Shown here: piece by piece, positions 22,545 to 33,689 of the stretch
How positions within the stretch are numbered: position 1 is the first letter of the stretch
How the letters are laid out: every line of letters begins with the position of its first letter
Source: Acidobacteriota bacterium
Lineage (GTDB): Bacteria > Acidobacteriota > Thermoanaerobaculia > Gp7-AA8
Length of the DNA stretch: 64,000 nt
Assembly (NCBI GenBank): GCA_021325515.1
Contig: JAJPHC010000028.1
Location: 1 to 64,000, forward strand
Direction: 5' to 3'
Program-made: the position numbers and the translations under genes
Notes under the pieces: model-generated
What the model was told of the DNA's origin: nothing
Seen by the model: the letters and a program-made list of their open reading frames with translations, nothing else
Database searches by the model: none

Positions 22545-22961
22545 TTAGGCGTTGATCATGATCTGGCGCGGCTTGGCTTCGTCCTTCTTCGGGATCTCGA
22601 TCTCGAGAATGCCGTTGCGGTAGCTGGCCTTGATCGCATTGGCATCCACGCTGCGCGGCAGCGTGAACGTGCGCACGAACGAGCCGTACGAGCGCTCGAT
22701 GCGGTGATAGCTCTGCTCTTCCTTCCGCTCGAACTGGCGCTCGCCGCTGACCGTGAGCAGCCCGTCCTCGAAGTTGACGCGGAGATCCTTCTCCTCGATG
22801 CCCGGAACCTCGATCTTCACGACGATCTTGTCCTTCTCCTCCAGGATGTCGACCGGCGGAGCCCAGGTACCCGTGCTCATCTGATCATCGAGGAAGTTGA
22901 AACGGCCAAAGAACGGCTCAAAGAAACGCGACGTCGGGTTGTAACGAGTGAGAAACGTCAT
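22545..22961 (-). CDS. small heat shock protein Hsp20
   Basis: A 138-residue alpha-crystallin-type chaperone that holds unfolding proteins. The alpha-crystallin domain spans residues 30-125: WAPPVDILEEKDKIVVKIEVPGIEEKDLRV, then GLLTVSGERQ and ASYRNGILEIEIPKKDE (the A-x-x-x-N-G-I/V-L motif). The N-terminal arm MTFLTRYNPTSRFFEPFFGRFN is typical of the class found in many environmental bacteria. ATG 22961 is preceded by a perfect AGGAGG nine bases upstream. A 9-bp inverted repeat 67 bases upstream might be an operator. Confidence 0.95.
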   Translation of the reverse strand: MTFLTRYNPTSRFFEPFFGRFNFLDDQMSTGTWAPPVDILEEKDKIVVKIEVPGIEEKDLRVNFEDGLLTVSGERQFERKEEQSYHRIERSYGSFVRTFTLPRSVDANAIKASYRNGILEIEIPKKDEAKPRQIMINA

Positions 22962-23027
22962 TTTTGATGCCCTCCTGAGTGTGATCTGAGCCATTGGGGC
23001 TCATATTCGACCTCTGTAACTCGGGAG

Positions 23028-23052
23028 AATCTGCGTTTATTTCACGCAGATT
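23028..23052. promoter_or_regulatory. inverted repeat upstream of hsp20, possible operator
   Basis: AATCTGCGT and ACGCAGATT form a perfect 9-bp inverted repeat around a 7-base AT-rich loop (TTATTTC). Geometry is similar to CIRCE (9-bp arms, 9-base spacer) but the sequence is different. It lies in the divergent hsp20/prfC region, outside the family A palindrome. Confidence 0.4.
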
Positions 23053-23305
23053 TGGATGGGACGATAGGACCTATGGGACCTATAGGACCTATAGGTGGAT
23101 CCGGGCTCCGCGCGTTACTGCTGGGGTTCCACCCATAGGTCCCTTAGGTCCTCCCACCCATGGTCCCTCAGGTCCTATAGGTCCCCGAATGGGACGGATG
23201 CGACTATAGGACCCTATAGGTGGATCCGGGCTCCGCGCGTTACTGCTGGGGTTCCACCCATAGGTCCCATAGGTCCTATAGGTCCCATCCGTCCCATCCT
23301 TGGAA
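23053..23305. repeat. family A palindrome, compound double copy
   Basis: Two family A elements lie in tandem. A segment of about 54 bases (starting CCTATAGGTGGATCCGGGCT at 23088) recurs almost exactly at 23213, about 125 bases later, with GGACCTATA-type arms on both sides. The 376-base hsp20-prfC gap holds only this and the 9-bp inverted repeat. Confidence 0.88.
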
Positions 23306-23337
23306 TTGCCTTTCGCGCTGCTTGTTCATCACCTCGC

Positions 23338-24927
23338 ATGACTGCTCTTCCCGAACAGGCCACCACGCTCGAGGCGGAAGTTGCCCGGCGGCGGACATTT
23401 GCGATCATTTCGCACCCCGACGCCGGCAAGACGACGCTCACGGAGAAGCTGCTTCTCTATGGCGGCGCGATCGAGGTCGCCGGGGCGGTCCGTTCGCGGC
23501 GGGCTGGACGGCACACGACATCGGACTGGATGGCCATCGAGCAGAGCCGCGGGATCTCGATCACTTCGACCGTGCTGCAGTTCGAGTACGAGGGCTTCTG
23601 TCTCAATCTGCTCGACACGCCCGGCCACGAAGACTTTTCGGAAGACACCTATCGCACGCTCGCCGCAACCGACAGCGCGGTGATGGTGCTCGACAGCGCC
23701 AAAGGCATCGAGCCGCAGACGCGCAAGCTGTTCGAGGTCTGCCGCATGCGGCAGATTCCGATCATCTGCTTCATCAACAAGCTCGATCACCCGGGGAGGG
23801 ATCCGTTCGATCTGATCGCGGAGATCGAGCGCGAGCTTCACGTGAACGCGATGCCGGTGAACTGGCCGATCGGCAACGGTCCGAATTTCCAGGGCGTCTT
23901 CGATCTGCGCACGCGCGAGGTGCTCCGCTTCGAGCGCACCTCACACGGCGCGCATATCGCGCCGGTGACCGTGAGCGGTCTGCAGGACCCGCAGCTCGAA
24001 GACATGCTCGGCCCTACCGCAACGACCGATCTCCGCGAAGCTGCGGAGCTGCTCGAAGGAGCCGGCACGAACTTCGATCATGACGAGTTCGCGCACGGAC
24101 GGCTGATCCCGGTCTTCTTCGGAAGCGCGATCAACAACTTCGGCGTCGAGCCATTCCTCCGTGCGATTCTCGAGTTCGCGCCCGCCCCGGTTTCGCGCGG
24201 CGGCGTCGATCCGTGCGATCCCACCTTCACCGGCTTCGTCTTCAAGATTCAGGCGAACATGGACAAGCGCCATCGCGATCGCCTGGCATTCATGCGCGTG
24301 ACGTCGGGCGTCTTCGAGAAAGACATGCTCGTTCACCACACGCGTCTCGATCGCGAAGTGCGCATGACGCGCCCTCACCGCCTCTTCGCCCGCGAGCGCG
24401 AGACGATCGAGCGCGCTTATCCGGGCGATGTGATCGGCTTCGTCAATCCGGGTCTCTTCCGCATCGGCGATGCCGTTTCATCCGGTGCGCCGGTGCAGTT
24501 CGAGCGCATTCCGCGCTTCGCGCCGGAGCACTTCGGCATGCTGCGCGCGAAACAGGTGACGCGTCAGAAGCAGTTCCAGAAGGGACTCGAGCAGCTCGAG
24601 GAAGAAGGCGTCATGCAGGTGCTGACGCTGCACGAAGGTTTGAAGTCCGAGCCGATCCTCGCGGTCGTCGGCGAGCTGCAGTTCGACGTGCTGCGCTCGC
24701 GCCTCGAGACGGAGTACGACGTCGAGACGACGATCAACGTGCTGCCGTACAAGATCGCGCGCTGGGTCGATCGCGATGTGGACGAAGTCGCGAAGATGAC
24801 GCTGCCGTCGAAGTCGCGCCTCGCGGTCGACACCGACGGAAAGCCCGTCGTTCTCTTCACCTCGTCGTGGGAGCTCGAGTACGCCGAGAAAGAAAATCCC
24901 GGCGTCGTGTTCAGCTCCGCGAGCTGA
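23338..24927 (+). CDS. prfC: peptide chain release factor 3
   Basis: A 529-residue translational GTPase that recycles RF1/RF2. The P-loop is ISHPDAGKTTLTEKLLLYGG, switch I has RGISITSTVLQFEY, DTPGHEDFSEDTYRTL is G3, and FINKLDHPGRDPFDL is G4. The RF3-specific SDWMAIEQSRGIS and the C-terminal FAPEHFGMLR and GVMQVLTLHEG blocks distinguish it from EF-G. ATG 23338 gives the standard length. Its 3' end overlaps the convergent Lrp-like gene by 17 bases. Confidence 0.97.
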   Translation: MTALPEQATTLEAEVARRRTFAIISHPDAGKTTLTEKLLLYGGAIEVAGAVRSRRAGRHTTSDWMAIEQSRGISITSTVLQFEYEGFCLNLLDTPGHEDFSEDTYRTLAATDSAVMVLDSAKGIEPQTRKLFEVCRMRQIPIICFINKLDHPGRDPFDLIAEIERELHVNAMPVNWPIGNGPNFQGVFDLRTREVLRFERTSHGAHIAPVTVSGLQDPQLEDMLGPTATTDLREAAELLEGAGTNFDHDEFAHGRLIPVFFGSAINNFGVEPFLRAILEFAPAPVSRGGVDPCDPTFTGFVFKIQANMDKRHRDRLAFMRVTSGVFEKDMLVHHTRLDREVRMTRPHRLFARERETIERAYPGDVIGFVNPGLFRIGDAVSSGAPVQFERIPRFAPEHFGMLRAKQVTRQKQFQKGLEQLEEEGVMQVLTLHEGLKSEPILAVVGELQFDVLRSRLETEYDVETTINVLPYKIARWVDRDVDEVAKMTLPSKSRLAVDTDGKPVVLFTSSWELEYAEKENPGVVFSSAS

Positions 24928-26059
24928 TCGGCCGCATCGCGGCCGGATCGATTCCCTGCTTCGCGCACCACTCGCGATACTCGAACGGGCTGATCTCGCT
25001 CGGCTTGATCTCGCTGCGGCCGCCCCAGAAGACGTTCGTGTAGAGCAGTGGAATGCCGGCGTTCACGAGATGCTCGTCGATTGCCTTCTTGTGCGCGAGC
25101 ACGGTCTCTTTCTCCGTGCCGTGCGCGACGGCCATGATGTTCACGTTGCGGAACTCCTCGCCGCCTTCGCGCCAGTAGCAGTGCGTGAGGATGTGAAAGC
25201 GGCCAACTTCACGCCCCGCTTCGATCTCGCGTCCCTTCGGCACGGCCCAATGAAAGAGCGCATTGAAGCGCGTCACACGCTCGCCGCTCTCCAGCGGCTT
25301 CACATGCTCGAGGAACGTGGAAAAGCGGCCGATCACACCCCGCTGGTTCAGCGACTCCGCCACTTCGTAGAACGTCTCCAGCGGGATGCCTGCTTCGCTC
25401 GCGCGGCGCTGCCACAGCTCGCGGCGCACTTCTTCCGGCTCGAGCTCGCGCTTCAGCGCCGTCAGCACCTGCCACTCGAGATCCGTCAGCTCCGCCTTCG
25501 TCGTGTCCTTCACCTCGGCGAGCTCGTCCGACTTCGACCCCGGCTCCATCCCCTTGCGGCGCACATGACCGACACCGAGGGCGAAGATGCGATTCGCAGG
25601 CATCACGCGAAAATGCTCGGCGCCGGTGAGCTTCGCCAGGACCGCGCAGTGCTTGTCGATCGAGTAACCCTGCGGAACTTTGACCGTGGTCCAGAGCCTG
25701 TAGCGCGAACCCGGCGTCGCCGGATCGGCGCTGCGCACGACGACATGTCCCGAGAACGGATCCTGCTGGAACATGAAGTCGAAGGCCTTGTTGATGTCGG
25801 CGTCTTCCGGAAACTGCCACGCGACGAGCGCACCTTCCGCGAGATTCGTCGCCATTAGCGTCTGGCGGACGCGGCGGATCGTCCCCGCGCGCAACATCGC
25901 CTGAATCCGCTCCAGCACGGTGTCGATGCCGATGCCCGACAACTCTGCGATCGTCCCGAACGGATCGCGGACAAAGCCCTGAATCCGATCCTCGGAGATC
26001 GAGAGAATCGCTGCGTTGACGGGATCGGTGTGGAGTGTGGGGACGGAAGTGGTGGGCAT
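24911..26059 (-). CDS. fused AsnC/Lrp-type protein, siroheme-decarboxylase-like
   Basis: A 382-residue protein with two tandem units, each a winged helix plus an AsnC-type alpha/beta domain. Unit one: FGTIAELSGIGIDTVLERIQAMLRAGTIRRVRQTL, then VAWQFPEDADINKAFDFM. Unit two: LTDLEWQVLTALKRELE with VAESLNQRGVIGRFSTFLEHV, then RFNALFHWAVPKG. This arrangement resembles a fusion of the two siroheme decarboxylase subunits (AhbA/AhbB, NirD/NirL type), which are Lrp relatives that have become enzymes of alternative heme or heme d1 synthesis. No heme gene lies nearby, so a regulator role remains possible. Its start is divergent from metH. Confidence 0.7.
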   Translation of the reverse strand: MPTTSVPTLHTDPVNAAILSISEDRIQGFVRDPFGTIAELSGIGIDTVLERIQAMLRAGTIRRVRQTLMATNLAEGALVAWQFPEDADINKAFDFMFQQDPFSGHVVVRSADPATPGSRYRLWTTVKVPQGYSIDKHCAVLAKLTGAEHFRVMPANRIFALGVGHVRRKGMEPGSKSDELAEVKDTTKAELTDLEWQVLTALKRELEPEEVRRELWQRRASEAGIPLETFYEVAESLNQRGVIGRFSTFLEHVKPLESGERVTRFNALFHWAVPKGREIEAGREVGRFHILTHCYWREGGEEFRNVNIMAVAHGTEKETVLAHKKAIDEHLVNAGIPLLYTNVFWGGRSEIKPSEISPFEYREWCAKQGIDPAAMRPISSRS

Positions 26060-26075
26060 GGTTGACGGATCATAA

Positions 26076-26169
26076 TGTACGACAGGCGCCCTCGCCTGTC
26101 GCTCCCGGCGGCCAGGCGGTGGACAGGCGAGGGCGCCGCGGTGGACAGGCGAGGGCGCCTGTCCTACAC
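26076..26169. repeat. family B palindrome upstream of metH
   Basis: Outer arms TGTACGACAGGCGCCCTCGC and GCGAGGGCGCCTGTCCTACA pair, with an extra internal copy of GGACAGGCGAGGGCGCC. Its right end TACACT (26165-26170) would serve as a -10 box placing the transcript start at the first stem of the riboswitch. Confidence 0.88.
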
Positions 26170-26173
26170 TGCC

Positions 26174-26231
26174 GGTACCTGGAATGATTTGGGGCTGCTT
26201 GCAACCAGGTTAAAAAAAGCTAAAGAGCCGG
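26174..26231 (+). promoter_or_regulatory. SAM-II riboswitch (metH leader)
   Basis: The sequence matches the SAM-II pseudoknot consensus as I know it. P1 is ACCTGG (26177-26182) with CCAGGT (26205-26210). Between them is the conserved TGATTTGG followed by GCTGCTTGCAA. After P1 comes the A-rich TTAAAAAAAGCTAAAGAGCC, which contains the invariant GCTAAA. SAM-II elements control methionine-synthesis genes such as metA, metX and metH, mostly in proteobacteria. Here a terminator follows at 26255, so SAM binding should stop transcription of metH. Confidence 0.85.
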
Positions 26232-26254
26232 AACGAAATCGATTCTCGATCCGA

Positions 26255-26283
26255 AGCCCCGCTTGTGCGGGGCTTTTTCTTTC
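26255..26283 (+). terminator. intrinsic terminator of the metH riboswitch
   Basis: AGCCCCGC, loop TTGT, GCGGGGCT followed by TTTTCTTT: a clear rho-independent terminator 20 bases before metH. GGGGCT inside the riboswitch (26190-26195) is the perfect complement of AGCCCC in the terminator's left arm, so an antiterminator can form when SAM is absent. Confidence 0.92.
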
Positions 26284-26302
26284 CGGCGGAAACGGAGATC
26301 CG

Positions 26303-29967
<3,665 letters not shown>

Positions 29968-29971
<4 letters not shown>

Positions 29972-30034
29972 GACAACGTAGGACAACCTCTCAGGTTGTC
30001 CTGAACTGCAAGAGTTGGTCGTTGTTGTCCTACA
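29968..30034. repeat. nested GGACAACC palindrome after metH
   Basis: GTAGGACAAC twice, then GGACAACCT/AGGTTGTCC as an inner hairpin and GTTGTTGTCCTAC as the outer arm. It lies between convergent metH and a lipoprotein gene, includes the metH stop, and may serve as a terminator in both directions. The GTAGGACA ends resemble those of family B. Confidence 0.75.
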
Positions 30035-30535
30035 TCAGTTTGGCTGACTTTCGGAGCCGGGACGGTCGTGCACCTGCTGGACCGTCACGTTTTCGAACTG
30101 GCCGACCGGCGAGTCGAAGTGCGCGACGGTGCGGATCGTCACCGGACCATTCGCTCCGTAGACGGTCGGATCATCGATGAAGGCAGGCGCCCAGAAGTCG
30201 ACGATCTCATAGCCGGACGGCGCGATCTTCTGTTTGAACGGGTGCGTTTGCGACGTGAGCGTGTACGCCCCCTGCCCGATGGACCTCACTTCGATCCGCG
30301 TGAGCGTGATCGGCTCGCCCGAGCGATTCGCCACACGCACCTGATAGTGAATCGGGATATTGCCGGTCATATCGCGCGCGATCATCGGCAGAACGCTCAA
30401 CTGCGTGATGATCACTTCCGGCTCGACCAGTTTCACCGTTGCTTTTCCCAGGCCGCTCTCGGACTGCGATGAGGCACAAGCGCTCAGGATTGCCGCTGCT
30501 GCGAGTGAGACGAACATCCCCTGCTTCTTCATCAT
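30035..30535 (-). CDS. lipoprotein of unknown function
   Basis: A protein of about 166 residues with signal and lipobox (MKKQGMFVSLAAAAILSACASS; SAC). The mature part is beta-rich (VRVANRSGEPITLTRIEVRSIGQGAYTL, EIVDFWAPAFI, PVTIRTVAHFDSPVGQFENVTVQQV) and reads like an immunoglobulin-like or late-embryogenesis-type fold. Two start codons are adjacent (30535 and 30532); GAGGA favours the second. It follows the TPR gene on the same strand with a terminator between them. Confidence 0.65.
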   Translation of the reverse strand: MMKKQGMFVSLAAAAILSACASSQSESGLGKATVKLVEPEVIITQLSVLPMIARDMTGNIPIHYQVRVANRSGEPITLTRIEVRSIGQGAYTLTSQTHPFKQKIAPSGYEIVDFWAPAFIDDPTVYGANGPVTIRTVAHFDSPVGQFENVTVQQVHDRPGSESQPN

Positions 30536-30545
30536 GACGTCCTCA

Positions 30546-30580
30546 ACAAAAAATATAGGGCAGGCGCTTCCGCCTGCCCT
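30546..30580 (-). terminator. intrinsic terminator after the TPR/CarboxypepD gene
   Basis: On the minus strand AGGGCAGGCG, loop GAAG, CGCCTGCCCT is followed by ATATTTTTT. The stem is perfect over ten pairs. It lies between the TPR gene and the lipoprotein gene, so the latter needs its own promoter or read-through. Confidence 0.85.
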
Positions 30581-30605
30581 GGTGCAGTTGCGACAAAACG
30601 GTGTC

Positions 30606-31535
30606 TTACTGAACGTACTTGAGCATTTCCTTCGCCGTGCCGGCATCCTTGCCGTTCGGATCGAGCTCGAGGTACTTGTTCAGATTCGCCTTCGCGTCGG
30701 CGCTCTTGCCGGAGCGAACGTAGATCATGCCGAGCTCGTAATACGACTGCGGGAATGCGGGATCAGCCGCGATCGCCTGCTTCAGCACCTTCTCCGCTTC
30801 CCCATCCTTGCCTGCATTGATGAGCTTCGCCGCATCGTTGAAGAGGCTGGTCGCGTTTGCCGGCAGCTTCGCCTTCGCAGCCGCGGCCTTCTCCTTGTCT
30901 CCCGTGGCCGTGTACGCCTCGAAGAGAACCTGGTACATCTCCATCTCATCGTCCGCCAGCGCGAGCGCCTTGTTCGCAGATTCGACCGCGCTCTTGTAGT
31001 TCTTGGTCCGGAGATAGATCTTGGCGAGAGCTTCCCAGCCGGCGACGAGCTCAGGCTTTTCGGTCACGGCCTGCGTGAACTTCTTGATCGCCCCGTCGTT
31101 GTCGCCCGCGTTCGCCAGCGCCGCACCCTCGTTGAAGGCTGCAACCGACGTGTCGACCTTTGCGACGGCAGCCTGAGCACCCTGGCTCGCGGCCGCGGAA
31201 CCGGTGTTGAGGAAGACATCCTTCTCGTTCTTCTCGCCACCGATCTTCAGCTTCATGTCTTCGATGTAGGGCTGATAGCCCGGCGCCGAATAGGTGAACT
31301 TGTACTTGATCGTTCCATCGAGCAGGAAGATCGCGTAGGTGCCGTCGTCCTTCGCCTTGAAATCCTGCTTGAAAGTTCTGCCCGAGAGCGCCACGACATT
31401 GACGACTGCACCCTTGATCGGCTGCTTGGTCGCTCCATCGAGCACCTTGCCAGTAATGCGTGCTTCGGCACCGGCGAACGCGTTCGAGGCCACGGCCATG
31501 ATCGCGAGCAGGGCGAGCGCAAGTGTTCTACGCAT
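30606..31535 (-). CDS. exported TPR protein with carboxypeptidase-regulatory-like domain
   Basis: A 309-residue exported protein. The signal is MRRTLALALLAIMAVASNAFA. Residues 27-100 (ARITGKVLDGATKQPIKGAVVNVVALSG ... YKFTYSAPGYQPYIEDMKL) form a beta-sandwich like the carboxypeptidase regulatory domain. Residues 125-309 hold TPRs (AGDNDGAIKKFTQAVTEKPE, RTKNYKSAVESANKALALAD, DGEAEKVLKQAIAADPAFPQ, SGKSADAKANLNKYLELDPN). AGGAG lies six bases before ATG 31535. It probably acts as a periplasmic or outer-envelope scaffold. Confidence 0.8.
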   Translation of the reverse strand: MRRTLALALLAIMAVASNAFAGAEARITGKVLDGATKQPIKGAVVNVVALSGRTFKQDFKAKDDGTYAIFLLDGTIKYKFTYSAPGYQPYIEDMKLKIGGEKNEKDVFLNTGSAAASQGAQAAVAKVDTSVAAFNEGAALANAGDNDGAIKKFTQAVTEKPELVAGWEALAKIYLRTKNYKSAVESANKALALADDEMEMYQVLFEAYTATGDKEKAAAAKAKLPANATSLFNDAAKLINAGKDGEAEKVLKQAIAADPAFPQSYYELGMIYVRSGKSADAKANLNKYLELDPNGKDAGTAKEMLKYVQ

Positions 31536-31629
31536 GTTGTCTCCTGTCATTTGTTGATTCGTCCGTTCTGTAACGAATCGTCAAAGATCGCCATTCCGAA
31601 ACGCGGTGACGGTCGTCACCTCAGGTGTA

Positions 31630-31655
31630 GGAGTGCGGACGTCTCCTCCGCACTC
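31630..31655. terminator. hairpin after speA (family G)
   Basis: GGAGTGCGGA and TCCGCACTC pair around a short loop. It lies 12 bases after the speA stop codon on the minus strand. No T-run follows. Confidence 0.45.
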
Positions 31656-31667
31656 GGTTGCGTATGC

Positions 31668-33605
31668 CTACTCAAAGCTGAGGTATGTCTGATCCTTCAG
31701 CCCCCGCTCGTAGTCCTGAAGCAGGCGCATCCCTTCGGTCGGCTTGAGGACATCGGCCTTGATCGCCGCATCGATCTGGCTCTTCATTCTCTTTTCCATG
31801 TCGCGCCAGTCGTACTGCGTCATCGCCAGCACCTCGCCGATCGAATTGCCGGGTATCTCTTCCTCGATGTAGAAACCGCTGTCTTCATCCGGATCCAGGA
31901 AGACGTGGACCTCATTGACGCGGCCGAAGAGGTTGTGGATGTCGCCCATGATGTCCTGATACGCGCCGGTGAGGAAGATGCCGAGGTAGTAGGGCTCGTT
32001 GCGGATCTCGTGGAGGGGAAGCGTGTCGCGCGTGTCCTTGCGGTCGATGTACTTCTGGACTTTGCCGTCGGAGTCGCAGGTGATGTCGACGAGGGTCGAC
32101 TCGAATTGCGGCTTCTCGTTGAGGCGGTGAATCGGCATGATGGGAAAGAGCTGGCCGAGCGCCCAGTGATCGAGCAGCGATTGAAAGACGGAGAAGTTGC
32201 AGATGTGCTGATCGGCGAGCTCGTTGTCGAGATCGCGCAGATCCTCCGGCACCTCCTCGGGATCCATCGTCTTGACGATGCCTTCGATCTTCTCCGCGGT
32301 CTGCCAGTAGAGCGATTCGAGCCGCGCCTTCACGTCGAGCGGCAGCACGCCGACCTCGAACTTCGTCTGCGCCTGCTCTTTGATCTGCACGAGGTCGTGC
32401 CACGCCTCGTTCAGATTCTCCGGCGTCAGCCGCTGATCGATGTCGAGAAGCTCGCGCACGAGCTTGTGATCCGCCGCATGAATCGCGAGCGGCTCGAGCG
32501 GCGTCTTCTCGATGGCACCGAAGGCCTGCACGACGAGCACGGAGTGATGCGCGACGATCGCGCGCCCCGACTCCGAGACGATGTTCGGATGCGGGACCTT
32601 CTCATCCTCGCAGACGTCCATGATGTTGTAGACGACGTCGCTGGCGTACTCCTCGACCGTGTAGTTCATCGACGAGTGAAACGTCGAGCGCGAGCCGTCG
32701 TAGTCGATCGCCAGACCGCCGCCGACATCGAGGTATTCGAGCTGATGCCCCATCTTGTAGAGCTTCGCGTAATACATCGCCGCCTCGCGGACGGCGCGCT
32801 TGATCGTGAGGATGTCGGGAATCTGCGAGCCGATGTGGAAGTGGAGAAGCTTGAACGAATTCTCCATCTTCGCTTCGCGCAGAATCTGAATCGCCTCGAG
32901 AATCTCCGCGGTCGACAGCCCGAACTTCGCATGCTCGCCGCCTGACGTCGCCCACTTGCCGGCGCCTTTCGACAGCAGCCGGACGCGCATGCCGATCCAC
33001 GGCTCGACATTCATCTCCGCCGCCACCCGCGTGATCGCGCGGATCTCGGAGAGCTTCTCGGCGATCACGATGACTTTCTTGCCGAGCTTGCGGCCGAGCA
33101 TCGCCATCCGGATGAACGTCGTGTCCTTGTAGCCGTTGCAGACGATCAGCGAGTCGGGATCGGTGTGGATCGCGAGGCCGGCGAACATCTCCGGCTTCGA
33201 GCCGACCTCGACGCCGTAGTTGAACGGCTTCCCTGCATCGAGGATCTCCTCGACCACTTCCCGCAGTTGATTGACCTTGATGGGAAAGACGCCGCGATAC
33301 GAGCCGGTGTACTTGTGGTCGGCGATCGCCTGGTTGAACGCGTTGTTCAGCGTCTCGACGCGATGGCGGAGCAGATCCTGAAAACGGATCAGCAGCGGCG
33401 CCTTCAGATCGAGCGCATGCGCTTCCTGCAGCACATCGACGATGGGCACGGCGGCACCGGCTTCCTTCTGCGGAGAGACGGTGAGATCACCGTTGGCGTT
33501 GATGTCGAAATAGCCGCCGCCCCAGCGGTCGACCATGTAAAGCGCGGACGCGTCTTCGATCGTCCACGGCTGCGATTCTTCGAACTGATCCGGGTGTGCT
33601 TCCAT
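31668..33605 (-). CDS. speA: biosynthetic arginine decarboxylase
   Basis: A 645-residue PLP enzyme that converts arginine to agmatine, the first step to putrescine and spermidine. The PLP Lys is in YRGVFPIKVNQLREVVEEI near residue 110. The fold III glycine loop is LEYLDVGGGLAIDYDGS near residue 300, and LLHFHIGSQIPDI near 270 is a cofactor-binding segment. The C-terminal RNEPYYLGIFLTGAYQDIMGDIHNLFG block includes the substrate-contacting residues. Length is typical. An upstream terminator-like structure may limit read-through from the amidase operon. Confidence 0.96.
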   Translation of the reverse strand: MEAHPDQFEESQPWTIEDASALYMVDRWGGGYFDINANGDLTVSPQKEAGAAVPIVDVLQEAHALDLKAPLLIRFQDLLRHRVETLNNAFNQAIADHKYTGSYRGVFPIKVNQLREVVEEILDAGKPFNYGVEVGSKPEMFAGLAIHTDPDSLIVCNGYKDTTFIRMAMLGRKLGKKVIVIAEKLSEIRAITRVAAEMNVEPWIGMRVRLLSKGAGKWATSGGEHAKFGLSTAEILEAIQILREAKMENSFKLLHFHIGSQIPDILTIKRAVREAAMYYAKLYKMGHQLEYLDVGGGLAIDYDGSRSTFHSSMNYTVEEYASDVVYNIMDVCEDEKVPHPNIVSESGRAIVAHHSVLVVQAFGAIEKTPLEPLAIHAADHKLVRELLDIDQRLTPENLNEAWHDLVQIKEQAQTKFEVGVLPLDVKARLESLYWQTAEKIEGIVKTMDPEEVPEDLRDLDNELADQHICNFSVFQSLLDHWALGQLFPIMPIHRLNEKPQFESTLVDITCDSDGKVQKYIDRKDTRDTLPLHEIRNEPYYLGIFLTGAYQDIMGDIHNLFGRVNEVHVFLDPDEDSGFYIEEEIPGNSIGEVLAMTQYDWRDMEKRMKSQIDAAIKADVLKPTEGMRLLQDYERGLKDQTYLSFE

Positions 33606-33622
33606 TGGCGCGAAGAATAAAG

Positions 33623-33671
33623 CAAAAACCCCTCACCTCTTATCCCTCTCCCCGCTTTGCGGGGCGAGGGG
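33623..33671 (-). terminator. terminator-like structure before speA
   Basis: On the minus strand CCCCTCGCCCCGC, loop AAA, GCGGGGAGAGGG is enclosed by outer arms CCCCTC and GAGGGG, followed by TTTTTGCTTTATT. It lies between the amidase stop and the speA start, and could terminate the amidase operon or attenuate speA. Confidence 0.6.
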
Positions 33672-33689
33672 ACCGCGGCAAGACCGCAC

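Noticed and set aside
22536-22550. attC core GTTAGGC near the hsp20 stop
   Set aside because: There is no R'' partner or attC-like arm; it is part of a six-base hairpin and the coding end of hsp20.
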